Assembly (NCBI RefSeq): GCF_023091745.1
Contig: NC_068928.1
Location: 15,270,001-15,334,000, forward strand
Reading direction: 5' to 3'
DNA length: 64,000 bases
DNA from: Budorcas taxicolor
Taxonomy: Eukaryota > Chordata > Mammalia > Artiodactyla > Bovidae
The position numbers were made by a program, and so were the translations under genes. This document shows positions 1-9,816 of the stretch, in pieces. The notes under the pieces were generated by a model, which ran no database searches, was not told the DNA's origin, and was given only the letters and a program-made list of their open reading frames with translations. Every line of letters starts with the position of its first letter. Position 1 is the stretch's first letter.

Positions 1-195
1 ACTCCTTAGTCTGTGAGGCCCACAAAGGGAGAATTACTATTTTTTATTAAATCTTTTATTCCCAGGGCCAAGAACAAAGCTTGGCAGAGTGTAAATGTCA
101 ACAAATAATTGTTGAGGGTCGATGGAAGGTGAAAGCTGTCCGAACTCCACTAGGATGAAGAGGAATTAATAAGTAGCATGCTTATTGAGTGTTTA

Positions 196-417
196 GGGGT
201 TTCCCTGGTGGCTCAGATGGTAAAGAATCTGCCTGCAATGCAGGAGACCCAGGTTAAATCCCTGGGTCAAGAAGATTCTCCCAGGGAAGGAAATGGCAAT
301 CCACTTCAGTGTTCTTGCCTAGACAATTACATGGACAGAGGAGCCTGGAGGGCTACAGTCCATGGGGATGCAAAGAGTCAGACACAACTGAAAGATTAGT
401 ACTTTCCTTTTCACTTC
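196..417 (+). mobile_element. Bov-tA SINE (full length)
   Basis: tRNA-Glu-derived ruminant SINE read 5' to 3': the 'ttccctggtggctcag' head, the box-B-like region, the 'ggagcctggagggc' body and the 'agtcagacacaactga' tail are all present. It is flanked by a perfect 12-bp target-site duplication, ATTGAGTGTTTA, at 184-195 and 418-429. The target is itself part of an older MIR. An open frame of 73 codons across it is SINE sequence, not a gene. Confidence 0.93.
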
Positions 418-600
418 ATTGAGTGTTTAATGTATGCCAGGCATTTTAATAACAAGAGCTGACGTGTATTGTGTTTCTACTCTATAGAGTAGACATAGTT
501 ATTCCTCACAAGAACAAGGAGAGGCAGGTACTTCTATTAGCCCTCTTTTGCACAGACGAAGAAACTGAGGCCCAGGGAGAGCCCAACATTTTTGATAGTT
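418..600 (-). mobile_element. MIR SINE remnant
   Basis: Minus-oriented MIR core: 'gagtgtttaatgtatgccag' at the left and 'gaaactgaggcccagggaga' near 560-580 are the diagnostic blocks. The left part of the same MIR is the target site of the Bov-tA at 196-417. The sequence around 791-830 may be the tRNA-related end of the same MIR, split by the next SINE. Confidence 0.6.
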
Positions 601-635
601 TATTGACCAGGTGAAGTTGTCTACTCCAAACTCTT

Positions 636-782
636 TTTTTTTTTTTTAATTAATTAGATAATTTGTCTGTGCTGGGTCTTAGCTGCAGCATGTGGAATCT
701 ACTTCTTTGACCAGGGATCAAACCTGGGTCCCCTGCATGGGGAACACGGAGTCTTTAGCCACTGGACCACCAGGGAGGTCCC
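636..782 (-). mobile_element. CHR-type tRNA-Glu SINE (short form)
   Basis: Starts with a T-run (the A-tail on the minus strand), then 'ctgtgctgggtcttagctgc', and ends in 'ccactggaccaccagggagg', the reversed SINE head. A direct repeat CCAAACTCTT lies at 626-635 and 791-800. The 8-bp offset on the right suggests the duplication has been altered. Confidence 0.82.
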
Positions 783-1030
783 TCCAGAGCCCAAACTCTT
801 AATCCGGCTATCGGCTACCCTTCTCCAGACAGAGTAGCAACTACAAGACCCGTAGTGGTCCTGATGAATCTCTGTCCTTGTCTCTTTAGGTAGCGAGCAA
901 GGAGATGCTGGCTGGATTCCCCACTCCTGATGGAGGGCCATCTCTCTTGCCTGGTTCTCCTCTCTTTACTTCCCCCTCAGAAAGAGGGGAAGGGGCTGTC
1001 TCTGGTCGGACCCCGCCCATTCTCAGCACT

Positions 1031-1043
1031 GTTTCCAGGCAAC
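1031..1043. promoter_or_regulatory. RFX X-box-like motif
   Basis: GTTTCCAGGCAAC has the two inverted half-sites of an RFX X-box (GTNRCC, short spacer, RGYAAC), with one departure in the left half and a perfect right half. It lies 35 bp from a second X-box, with a CTCF-like core between them. This is motif evidence only. Confidence 0.4.
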
Positions 1044-1055
1044 CTGTTTCCTGGG

Positions 1056-1070
1056 CAGCGCCCCCTGCTG
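1056..1070 (-). promoter_or_regulatory. CTCF-like core motif
   Basis: Read on the minus strand, CAGCAGGGGGCGCTG matches the CTCF core (AGGGGGCGCT preceded by CAGC). It sits between two X-box-like sites in unique DNA rather than in a SINE, where many ruminant CTCF-like sites occur. Occupancy cannot be inferred from sequence. Confidence 0.5.
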
Positions 1071-1077
1071 CAGTTGT

Positions 1078-1091
1078 GTTGCCATGGTGAC
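1078..1091. promoter_or_regulatory. RFX X-box-like motif
   Basis: GTTGCCATGGTGAC: a perfect left half-site, the common AT spacer, and a right half with one substitution (GGTGAC for GGCAAC/GGTAAC). Confidence 0.5.
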
Positions 1092-1594
1092 TGCAGAGGG
1101 TACAGGTGCATCAAGATGGTGAAGGAAACAGCTCTACTTCCTAACTGGCCCTGAGTCCCCCTCTAAGAGAGAGCCAGGGGTGTGCAGACAGGTCCTCTGA
1201 CATGCAACACTCACTGGACATGAAGACAGGGTTAGGCCACTGGTCGGAGAGTGGGGCAGAGACTGGGGAAGGGTAGGAGGGCAGAAGCAGGGCCCAGGGT
1301 CCAGCTCACTTGAGAGTAAAACACTCCCCTTGAAATTTCTGGCTTCAGAATCCATGGCGTGGGAGCATCAGCTGCTGACCTCTGGCTGCTTCTTTTTAGA
1401 GCAACGAGGAATTGGGAATTTTGTATTCTTCAAGGGAGGAGTCATATTTTCCTTTCCTTTTTAATGTGAAAAATATATTTAAAATACCTGCTGCAAGAAA
1501 AATCACCTCCATCCCACTATGGAAAATTGCACAAAAATAAAATTGCTGCCCTCATCATTAAGTCTTATCACTCAGAAGTTTCACAAACTATGAA

Positions 1595-1814
1595 GAAAAA
1601 GAAAAGAAAAGAAAAAGCAGTCATGTCTGTCTCTTTGAGACCCCATGGACTGCAGCCCGCTAGGCTCGTCTGTCCATGGAATTTTCCAGGCAAGAATACT
1701 GGAGTGGGGAGCCATTTCCTACTCCAGGAGATCTTCCCGACCCAGGGATCGAACTTGTGTCTCCTGCATTGGCAGGTGGATTCTTTACCACTGAGCCACG
1801 TGGGAACTCCTACT
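1595..1814 (-). mobile_element. Bov-tA SINE (near full length)
   Basis: Minus-strand copy with reversed box-B region 'gggatcgaac' at 1745-1754, ending in 'ccactgagccacgtgggaac'. The 9-bp target duplication AACTATGAA lies at 1586-1594 and 1815-1823. The A-rich stretch at 1595-1616 is an atypical purine-rich 3' junction. Confidence 0.92.
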
Positions 1815-1823
1815 AACTATGAA

Positions 1824-1993
1824 CCACTTATGAAATCTACTCACTGATTTTTCTGTGCTTATACAGATCTGTCTCTGTATATTCATACATGTAACAATAT
1901 ATTGTATTAAATTGGAATCATACGCTACAAATTGGTTTATGTCTTGCTTTTAAAAAAATGAATATTTGTAGCAACAAATGGGCTACAGCCTAT
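1824..1993. other. AT-rich unassigned DNA
   Basis: AT-rich sequence between two SINEs. Possibly an eroded LINE remnant, but no diagnostic block is recognised. Confidence 0.3.
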
Positions 1994-2514
1994 TGATTTA
2001 TTTAGTTTTGGCTGTGCTGGGTCTTTGTTGTTTCATGCGGGCTTTCTCTAGTTGCTACGGGTAGGGACCACTCTCCTGGGTCAGGAAGATCCGCTGGAGA
2101 GGGGATAGTCTACCCACTCCGATATTCTTAGGCTTCCCTTGTGGCTCAGCTGGTAAAGAATCCACCTGCAATGCAGGAGACCAGGGTTCGATCCCTAGGT
2201 TGGGAAGATCCCCTGGAGAAGGGAAAGGCTGCCCACTCCAGTATTCTGGCCTGGAGAATTCCATGGACTGTAGAGTCCGTGGGGTTGCAAGGAGTTGGAC
2301 AAGACTAAGCGACTTTCACTTCCATGCATGGGCTTCTCATTGCGGGGGCTTCTCTTGTTGCGGAGCACAGGCTCTAGGTGAATGGGCTTCGATAGTTGGA
2401 GCACGTGGGCTTAGTATGCACCGCAGCATGTGGAATCTTCACAGACCAAGGATCAAACCCATGTCCCCTGCATTGGCAATCAGATTTTTAACCACTGTAC
2501 CACCAGGTAAGCCC
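1994..2514 (-). mobile_element. CHR-2-type SINE (long form), split by a Bov-tA
   Basis: Left part (1994-2074) shows 'ggctgtgctgggtctttgtt' and 'gctttctctagttgct'. The right part (2322-2514) resumes with 'gggcttctcattgcgggggc', runs through 'gttgcggagcac' and ends with 'accactgtaccaccagg'. The central segment is displaced by the SINE at 2075-2321. Confidence 0.88.
2075..2321 (+). mobile_element. Bov-tA SINE with partial extra leading unit
   Basis: A partial unit (2075-2128: 'cctgggtcaggaagatcc' to 'ccactccgatattctt') precedes a complete Bov-tA head and body (about 2129-2321) in the same orientation, a head-to-tail one-and-a-half-mer. It is inserted in the CHR SINE at 1994-2514, so it is the younger of the two. 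Confidence 0.85.
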
Positions 2515-4375
2515 CTACATCTGGCTTTTTAAACTTTGAAATATACACTGGAGATTTTCCATATCAGTAAGTATTGATCTATCTTATATTACTGAGAAGG
2601 GCAGAAGAAGAGGAGGCCTGAAGCGGGGGCAATCTTGAGAGTCTCCGTGGAGTGTGTGTGTGTGGGGGAACTCACTGACTTGCCTGAGAGGGGCAGGGAG
2701 GTGGTTACAAGCAAGACAGGAAAACGGCACTTATCACTACAATGCATGAAGTATGCTACGCCCATCATCCTATTGACCTCTCACAGGATCTGCAAGGGAA
2801 GACTGATTCCCCCCGCCCCGCCCCCCCCCACCCCCGCCCCGCCACCACCCCCCCACCATGTGTATTACAAATGCAGAAGGGAGGCCCCAGCTCCCAATGC
2901 CAGGATGTGGAGTGACCTGATCCCAGACTGGCATGCTCCAAGCCTGTTGGGTTTTCCGTCCTCTGTCCAGTCCCTGGCATGCAGGACATGGGAAACCCCC
3001 TTTCCTTTCTCCAGCCACCCCCTCTTCCTTTGTCCTCTCCACGGCAATCGGAGCCAGGTGGAGCTCTGCCCTCCACCGAGCACTTTGGAATTCATAAAAA
3101 TGGTAATTTATTGAACAAGCCTGCAGAGAAGGGAAGTAATGAAAACCATAATATAAATTACGAGGCCATTGGTGTTATACGGCTGGAGCTAATGCTGTTA
3201 GTCCCCAGAAGGATACAGAGAGCCTCCCCTGACTCCACCCTCTTTGGCTGAGTGTCTGCTCTGGGAGCCCCAAGGAGTGAGAGGTCCATGCGTCCGCAAG
3301 ACTGACAGACTTTCAGCTGAGTTTAGCTGGAGGATGCCTGGGAGGGTGTGTGCCCGCCCTAAGCCTCAGTTTCCTCACCTGTCATACCACATGGTGCTCA
3401 TCAAAGGACAGGGGCTACACGTGTCGGGCTGTGCCTCTATTAGGGTGATTACCACAACCGTATTTCCTCAATTGGGAGACTCCCCCATTATCTTTCTAAC
3501 ATTTTCATTTTGCCGTCATGAAGCATCCTACCGTAATGGATTAATAATATAATATAGTAACACAGGTCTCCTTTTGCTTCTGAAAAGCTGTTAACTTGGA
3601 TTTCACTTAAAATCAATAGCACCTTAGGACTGAAGAAGCCTCACATTATTATTGTTGTTATTTATTGTCGCTGGATGCTGCTACCTACGCCTCACCTTAA
3701 AAAGGAAAAGAACTCCTGGGAAAGGGAGGAGAAGGAGGCTGCGGGGACTCACGCCGTGTGACCCTGAGCATGTGATTTATTGTCTAGAGTGGCCAGTGGT
3801 CTATTTTTTTTTTTTTCCAAGATGGAGGCTGTGGGGCTCCATCAGTGATAAAGTGGGAAAGTCCTCGCAAATCCCAGGCTGGTTGGTCATCTTGCTCTCA
3901 CCTCTGGGCTCTGACCCATTTCCTCCATCCATGGGGGGTAACAGCCACAAGGAAGGCCTGCTGATTTGTCAAAGTCAGGCAGCTTCCTTGCCACCCAGGG
4001 TCCCTCTGACGGGGGTCCTGGTGCAGCCATGAGATCTCAACCCGAACAACACAAAGGGTAGGGACCATTCGCATAAACCCCACACTTGTGCAGGCAGCTT
4101 GTCCTCTTGCTTTCCCAACATGGACAAAGGAACTGGCCAGGATCCTTCCTTGCATTTGTGGGGTTTCCTTCTCCTCTCCAGGAGACAAAAATCACATCTC
4201 AAGTTGCAGATGCAAAAGACGAGGCCCAGAGAAGGAGCTGTTCTTTCCTGCGGAAGGCCCTGCCCTGGCCTTCCACTCTATGGGAAGTGCAGGTAGAGAT
4301 GGGGTGGGGGGTGGTGCCAGAGGAGACCCGGGGCTGCTCTCTGCTAATGGTCCTCCAAGTGGTGAGCTGGGACTT
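2515..4375. other. mostly unique non-coding stretch
   Basis: No gene recognised. It holds a C-rich tract (2809-2857), a MIR-like fragment near 3360-3390 ('agcctcagtttcctcacctg'), AT-rich sequence at 3440-3660 and a T-run near 3805-3818. Open frames up to 159 codons (e.g. 2635-3114) run through the C-tract and encode low-complexity proline-rich sequence. Confidence 0.5.
2809..2857. repeat. C-rich low-complexity tract
   Basis: Almost uninterrupted C runs broken by single G or A bases. The complementary strand has several runs of four or more G within about 50 bp and so meets the G-quadruplex pattern. Confidence 0.85.
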
Positions 4376-4379
4376 AGGT

Positions 4380-4470
4380 CCTTCTTTGGCCTTTTCCTGT
4401 GTGACCTTGGGCCAATCACATACCCTCTCTGGGTCTCAAGTTTTCACATTTGTAAAATGAAGAATTTGGG
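4380..4470 (+). mobile_element. MIR SINE fragment
   Basis: 'tgtgtgaccttgggccaatc' followed by 'cacatttgtaaaatgaagaa' are the tRNA-related and core blocks of a plus-oriented MIR. Confidence 0.75.
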
Positions 4471-4477
4471 TTAATAA

Positions 4478-4615
4478 AGTGGTTTTTAAACCTGTCTACA
4501 GATCTGAACTACTAAAAGTGGTGGCTCAATACAGATCCCTGGGCCCCACCCCAGCCGGACCTAGCATCTCTGGGAGAGGGCTTAGGAATCTCTGTGTCAA
4601 ACCAGCTTCCCACAA
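4478..4615 (+). mobile_element. MER5A-like hAT-Charlie fossil
   Basis: Starts with 'gtggtttttaaacctgtcta', followed by 'cagatccctgggccccaccc' and 'gcttaggaatctctgtgtc', which track the MER5A consensus. Terminal inverted repeats are too eroded to define the ends. Confidence 0.55.
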
Positions 4616-4654
4616 GCGCAGGGCTTGGCTTCAGAACAAGGGAGGTTTTGTCTC

Positions 4655-4790
4655 TGTTAGGCGACCTTTAGCTAGGTGACCTTGGACAAGGCTCTACTCA
4701 ACCTCTCTGGGTTTTAGTCTCCTCATCTATAAAAAACGGGGATACTCATTTCCTGGAAGGGCCAATGAGAGGATTAAATCAATGATCACT
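4655..4790 (+). mobile_element. MIR SINE
   Basis: Contains 'gctaggtgaccttggacaag', 'tctcctcatctataaaaaac' and 'atgagaggattaaatcaatg', successive MIR blocks in plus orientation. Confidence 0.78.
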
Positions 4791-4944
4791 GCAGAAAAAC
4801 TCCTGTTTCCTCCTTCTCCAACTACACATCTCAAATGTCAGCCTGGTCCAGTCTTGGCCCACTCTGTTTCCAACATCTCTGTCTCTAGAATCTGGAGGAC
4901 CAGAAAGTGAGTGGTAGAAGCAGGGTGGGCAGGGCAGGGGCTTG

Positions 4945-5022
4945 ACAAGGAGGAGGAGGAGGTGGGGGAGGAGGAGGCGAGCAGGACAGAGAGGAGGAGG
5001 TGGAGGTGGAGAAGGAGGGTCC
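4945..5022 (+). repeat. GGA-rich polypurine tract
   Basis: Irregular (GGA)n with interruptions. The opposite strand gives a proline/leucine-rich open frame that is an artefact of the tract. Confidence 0.85.
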
Positions 5023-5714
5023 TCTAGGGACTGAAATTTATCCCTCCATTCTGGAATGTGCCTGTTAATCAACTTAATGGGCCTCAGGCTGAACAAGGGC
5101 CTTAGAAGGTAGAAGATGGAGAGACGACTGCGGAGGCTGTGAGTGCAGCACGTAGGCAGGTCCTGGCAGAGCTGAGCTGACTAGGGCGTGCCTGAGGAGG
5201 GTCCTAGTGGAAGCTTGGGTGCTGACTGATGGTCGAGAGTGTCTCATTTCCCTCCTAACCCTCTCCCCAGGCCACAGCCTGGCCCCTCTGGGATTTGGGA
5301 GGGGAAGTGGATTCCTCGAGGGAATTGGGAGCACCTGGCTATTAGCATCTGCTTTCTGACCCCCGACACAGCTTAGCAGCCTCTGAAATTCCAGAATGCT
5401 GGGCTGGAGGGAAGTTGGGGAAGCCCTCATGAATGGGTCAAAGATCACGGTCACGGGGGTGGCCCTCAGTGGTGACTCTCAGACACCATCAATCAGTGGG
5501 GGCTCCAGGAATCTCCTGGCAGACAGCCACATCGATTCTCAGCCTCGATTACCGGTGCCCGCTCCCTGAGCAGAGAAGCTGCTGGCTGCCAGTGCACTAA
5601 GATGGGAAAGAGGATTGACAGTCTTCCCCACCTTTATCTCCTTTCTCTCTCTCCGAGCCACAGCCCGTGGAAAGGAATTCCAGCATGGTGAGTCTCCTGG
5701 TTCCCCACTCACCT
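5023..5714. other. unique non-coding stretch
   Basis: GC-moderate sequence without a recognisable repeat or exon. The 126-codon minus frame at 5074-5454 has no familiar domain. Confidence 0.4.
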
Positions 5715-5870
5715 TCCTATCAGGGTGACTTCTCAGAAGTTGTTTCATTCTGAGCCTCAGTCTTTCCATCTGTAAAGTGGGGGTCTTGACATTCACCCTC
5801 CCAGTGATGAGAGAGAATTGTGGAAAAAAAAAAAAAATGGGTGAAGGGCCCAGCATAAGGCAGATGTACA
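5715..5870 (+). mobile_element. MIR-like SINE remnant with A-run
   Basis: 'tctgagcctcagtctttcca' and 'ctgtaaagtgggggtcttga' are MIR core blocks. A pure A-run at about 5823-5837 interrupts the decayed 3' part. Confidence 0.6.
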
Positions 5871-6439
5871 CCTTGGTGATAAGTGATCTGCCGTCTCCCA
5901 GGTGGTGAGGGATTCTCAGGCCAAGTCAGGCAGAGGGTAAGGAGGCCAGAGTGGCTGGGGGAAGGGGGGCAATGTGGGTAAGGATGGAAGAAAGAAGACA
6001 GAGCTCCCCCTAGGTGGCTAGGCAGTGTCCCAGCTTCTGGGCCTGCACAGGGATGGCCCCAAGGGCCCTTCTCATGTGTGGGAGCTGCAGGAGCCACGGA
6101 GTGCAATGGAGATGGTGATTTCTATGTGTTTTATGTGTGTTTTGCATATGACAAGATGCCTCAGAGTCTGCTCTCAGGCAGCCTTGGAGCAAGCTGGGAG
6201 CTTCCTCAGCCTGATTTGTTGTGTCACAGCTTGAAGGGGGCCTGAGTCGGTCCCTTTGGGGAACGAAGGCCAAAAGGGCCAGGGTATTTCCCCAAAGCCA
6301 CACAGTGGATGAAGGGCAAAGTGAGAACAAGAATTGGGTCTTGTTCCTAGTCCTGTAGACATTTTCTACCACATGCTGTTGATGGTGATGGCTTTGCTGG
6401 TGATGTCGAGATGATGGTGATGATGAAAATAGATAAATA
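5871..6439. other. unique non-coding stretch
   Basis: Nothing recognised apart from a GAT/GGT-rich patch at about 6375-6425 that produces a His/Ser-rich minus-strand open frame (6010-6459). Confidence 0.4.
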
Positions 6440-6670
6440 AACACCAGGACACTTACCAAGAAGTTGCCTATTCAGGGCTCAGCTCTAAGTACTATAGACA
6501 TAACTCATTCAGCCCTCACACCAACTCGATGGATTAGGTGTCACAATTTTTCCTGTTTGACTCTCAAGGGCATTTAAAAACCAAGAGGTTTAGTAACTTT
6601 CACAAAGCTGTAGAGCCGGATGTGGCAGAGCTGGGGTTCAGACCTAGGCAGCGTGGTCCAGGGGGCATGA
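6440..6670 (-). mobile_element. MIR SINE (long copy)
   Basis: Successive MIR blocks in reverse: 'gctctaagtactatagacat', 'tcattcagccctcacaccaa', 'gtttagtaactttcacaaag' and 'gcagagctggggttcagacc'. Confidence 0.78.
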
Positions 6671-6889
6671 TCTTGTACATCATACCTGCACTGCAAATTC
6701 ACAGTGGAGCAAGCTGAGGGGAACTCCTTGCTCCTGGGCCTGGGCCTGGCCCCCACTTTTCAAGATCCCCACCTCCAGCTCCTCCAGTACCGACCTCTGG
6801 CTGGGGGTAGGAGGGGCAGGGTCCAGAGAGGATTAAATGTTGATTGCCCTGAGAACATTCTTTATCTCCCAGGTGTCAAGCCTGGAGCA

Positions 6890-7045
6890 GCGGGGAGACA
6901 ACTGCAGCAGGAGTCCCATTTGTTAATCTCGCGTTCGTTAATTTATTTTATTTTCCATCCTCAGAATTAGGACGAGCCTCTTGAACTCAATATGCAAATG
7001 CATGCAAAGCAAGATGAACAGGCATCTTTAAAGCCCTGACACATT
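6890..7045. promoter_or_regulatory. AT-rich block with POU octamer
   Basis: A low-GC island in unique DNA with TTAAT cores and a perfect octamer ATGCAAAT at 6992-6999, followed by a second ATGCAAAG. It looks like a candidate non-coding element. Conservation cannot be tested here. Confidence 0.3.
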
Positions 7046-7179
7046 TTTTTTACCTCCTTGCATTAGTGGAATTGCAGTCGGTGGGTGGAGAGGTGGCAGA
7101 ACGGGTGGATGCAGGGGAGGGGTACTTTTCAAACCAAGTTCCTGTCCACTGGCTCACCTGTCCCTCCCAGGGGCCCTCG

Positions 7180-7425
7180 GTGGTGGGTGCTAACATTCCC
7201 ATTTTATTTTCCAGGCGGGAATACTGGGGTAGCTTGCCATTCCCTTTTCCAGGGGATCTTCCCAGCTCGGATTGATCCTGGGTTTCCTGCATTGCAGGCC
7301 GATTCTCTACCAGCTGAGCCTCCAGAGAAGCCCCACTTCCAAAGCCATTGAGTCCCAAAGGTATGAAGCGACATGCTCAAGATTACACAGGAAAGAAAGG
7401 GTGAAGCTCAAGCTTGGCTCTTCTG
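7180..7425 (-). mobile_element. MIR fragment split by a Bov-tA
   Basis: 'gctaacattcccattttatt' on the left and 'gcgacatgctcaagattaca' on the right are consecutive reversed MIR blocks. The middle is displaced by the SINE at 7209-7336. Confidence 0.5.
7209..7336 (-). mobile_element. Bov-tA SINE, 3'-shortened
   Basis: Runs from 'ccaggcgggaatactggggt' to 'accagctgagcctccagaga'. The SINE tail is missing and no clear target duplication is seen. Confidence 0.88.
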
Positions 7426-7429
7426 CTTC

Positions 7430-7861
7430 GAAATCCCATTTTCTTTTCTCTGCCTGCACGGGTGCCTCTTCTGCCCACGGCCTTACCACCAACTTCTTTC
7501 CCGGCCCTTGTATGATGGGGAACAGCGGCTCCGGGGGCCTGGCGGGGGCCTGGCGGGGCCAGTGGCCCTCGGCAAGGTGGCCTGTGGGGTAGGACTTTTT
7601 GAGGCCCGCATTACCACGGCCACGTCCACCCCGCTCCTGCCTGCAGTTGGCCTTCCCTTGACCAGGAGATGGAGGGAGGCTCCCCCTCTGGCCCTCTCCC
7701 CCGTCTCCTGTCCCCCTGCAGGGCCCAGTGGAGCGAGTTATTGCTCGCCAGGTGTTCAGCGATCTCTTGGATCAGAGGCCTTGGCCTAATTGCTAGAAAA
7801 GCCTTCCTGGCTCCCCAGGAAGCAAAACCTGACAGATTTCCCAGCAGCAGTCATGTCGCTG
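7430..7861. other. GC-rich unique stretch
   Basis: GC-rich, with a short tandem repeat of GGCCTGGCGGG near 7537-7560. No repeat family or exon recognised. The 138-codon plus frame at 7373-7789 shows no familiar domain. Confidence 0.4.
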
Positions 7862-7948
7862 GAGGGGGAAAGAGAGAGGGGATGACAAAGATAAGTGAGG
7901 CAGAGAGAGGAGAGAGAGAATCAGGGAGACAGAGAGAGAGAGAGAGAA
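7862..7948 (+). repeat. GA-rich simple repeat
   Basis: Imperfect (GA)n/(GGGA)n purine tract, purest (GA) at about 7930-7948. Confidence 0.88.
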
Positions 7949-8065
7949 GTTAGTAACATAGCAATAAGACTTCCAGTCTCTAGAAAGGAAGAGTCTCTTT
8001 TCTCCTGACCTCTCTGCCCTCTGCCCCTCCATTCTCCCCACCTCAGTCTACCATGAGCCCCTGGT

Positions 8066-8310
8066 TCCAGGCCAGAATACTGGAGTGGGTAGCTGTTCCC
8101 TTCTCCTGGGCATCTTCCCAACCCAGGAATCGAACCTGCGTCTCCTGCATTGCAGGTGGATTCTTTACCAGCTGAGCCACAGAGGAAGCCCAAGAATCCT
8201 GGAGTAGGTACGCTATCTCTTCTCCCGGGCATCTTCCCAACCCAGGGATCGAACCGGGGTCTCTTGCATTGCAGGAGGATTTTTCACCAGCTGAGCTACC
8301 AGGGAAGCCC
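8066..8310 (-). mobile_element. dimeric Bov-tA SINE
   Basis: Two head units in tandem on the minus strand. Each ends in a reversed SINE head ('accagctgagccacagagga' near 8168-8190 and 'accagctgagctaccaggga' near 8286-8307), and each carries its own box-B-like block ('ggaatcgaacc' and 'gggatcgaacc'). The arrangement matches the 1.5-mer at 2075-2321 in its junction 'attctt' joined to a new head. Confidence 0.88.
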
Positions 8311-8458
8311 TCTGGAAGGATAGAGCATTAGAAAGATTTAGGAACAGGGGTGGGACAGAGAGCTTCTGGGGAGGGGATGGAAATACAGAGGAAAAGGCAC
8401 AGGCCTCCTGGGGAAAGGCAGAAAGCTTCAGGAAAATGCCCCCCCACCCCCGCCACCG

Positions 8459-8585
8459 TTTTTTTAACTTTTTGGCCTCACCGTGCAACTTGTGGGATCC
8501 TAGTTTCCTGACCACGATTGCACCCCGGCCCGCAGGCAGCAATGAGAGCTCAGAGTCCCAACCACTGGACTGCCCGGGGATTCCC
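8459..8585 (-). mobile_element. CHR-type SINE
   Basis: A T-run at the left, then 'cgtgcaacttgtgggatcct', a diverged 'cctgaccacgattgcacccc', and the reversed head 'ccaaccactggactgcccgg'. Confidence 0.85.
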
Positions 8586-8589
8586 AGCA

Positions 8590-9189
8590 TCAGGGAATCT
8601 GAAGGGGAGACTTTTGGACACAAATTCATAAACAGGGGAGGGGGCGGGGCAATGTTTCTGTCTTCTCTAGACCAATCCCCAGTGGGACTCTGAGGTTGGA
8701 ACGTCATCCTGGCCGTGTCCTTCTTCCCTGACTGGAGGGCCGCACCCCACGCCTGGCTCATCCCCCGCCTGTGTCCTTGGAGACCCGTGTAGTCAGGAGG
8801 CTAGAGACCACGCAGGGGTCCCGTAGACACGCCTTGGCTGCCTCCCTGGGCATCTCATGCTGGGTCCCTGCAGCCTTGGAGCGCGCTGGAGGCTGCAGCC
8901 TGTTGCTCAGGGAATTCCTCCCTGGCAGAAAGCTAGGCTGCAACCTGGTGTTGAGGGAGACGTACCCACCATCTGTTCTGTGGAGAGACAGACACCGTTG
9001 GCTCAGCCAAGTCAAACAGCTTGGATAAACACAAGTTCACCCGGAATCACCAGCAACCAGCTTCTCAGTGACCATCCAGGATCCTAGGCAGAGGGCGCAC
9101 CCAGCCCCACCCAGGGCAACAGCTTGCCCACTCCCCCCAGGGCACCTGGTCGCCCACACCCATGATGCTTTCCTTCCACCCCTTCCCCT
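8590..9189. other. unique non-coding stretch
   Basis: No repeat or exon recognised. GC-moderate, and the open frames of 63-85 codons on both strands are unremarkable. Confidence 0.4.
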
Positions 9190-9470
9190 TCATCAAGTTA
9201 TTCTCCACCTCAGGTTTTATTGGGAAAGAGTGGGAGGGAATTTGAAAAATAAACATTTTAATGAGAAATCAATAAATAAGGGAGCAGGCCACTCTTTTCC
9301 TCTTTAATTTTTTAAAGGAAAAATTAATTTTCCCTTTGCCTAAGTACCTGTCACCTTAAATTAATGTCTCCGAGAGCGAAAATGATGGAGAAGTTGGGTC
9401 ATTAGGCAAATTTTAATTAGAGGCTCAGATGTCCTTTACTAATAAGATGTTACATATATTTCATTCTGTT
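9190..9470. promoter_or_regulatory. AT-rich enhancer-like block
   Basis: About 280 bp rich in homeodomain TTAAT/ATTA cores inside GC-richer unique DNA, with a 24-bp near-palindrome at 9314-9337 centred on TTAA. No repeat family is recognised. Composition resembles conserved developmental enhancers, but this is inference. Confidence 0.35.
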
Positions 9471-9703
9471 CTTGCCTCCTGACTGCCGGCACATCTTTGC
9501 AACACAACCGAGGCCCCTGGGGGACCAAGGAGATGGGACCTTAGGGAGATGGGGTTGGGGCAGGGAGGGGAAAGGAGGGTGGTTTTTTTCCTCATGGAGG
9601 GGGCTGGGCAAGGGAAGGGAATTGTGGAGAGACACAATTCTGCATTTTTCCAGGTAGAGGGTTCACTCTAGGGCCCAGACCAGCTTCCTCTCTTTCTGTG
9701 AGT

Positions 9704-9746
9704 ATGTGTGTGTGTGTGTGTGTGTATGTATGTGTGTGTGTGTGTG
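9704..9746 (+). repeat. (TG)n microsatellite
   Basis: TG dinucleotides with two TA interruptions. Confidence 0.95.
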
Positions 9747-9816
9747 AGACAGTGTGTCTTTTTGTGCAAAGGGTCAGTGCATCAGAGATAGCAGAGCAAT
9801 TAAGAGGTTGGTTCTG

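Larger units (their letters stand above)
801..1585. other. unique non-coding stretch
   Basis: No repeat family or coding exon recognised. Moderately GC-rich to about 1370, then AT-rich. It contains the motif cluster annotated at 1031-1091. Open frames of 60-74 codons on both strands have no recognisable domain and no exon-like boundaries. Confidence 0.5.

Noticed and set aside
178..399. 73-codon frame with a protein-like translation
   Set aside because: Lies entirely within a Bov-tA SINE. The same peptide pattern recurs from the other Bov-tA copies.
2075..2321. tRNA-like head with box A/B-type sequence
   Set aside because: SINE heads derive from tRNA-Glu but lack a foldable acceptor and anticodon arm. 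No true tRNA gene is supported here or at the other SINEs.
2635..3114. 159-codon proline-rich frame
   Set aside because: Runs through the C-rich tract. Translation is low complexity, with antiparallel open frames typical of GC-rich DNA.
8213..8761. 182-codon minus-strand frame
   Set aside because: Crosses two SINEs (Bov-tA dimer and CHR SINE) and the unique sequence between them. No domain.
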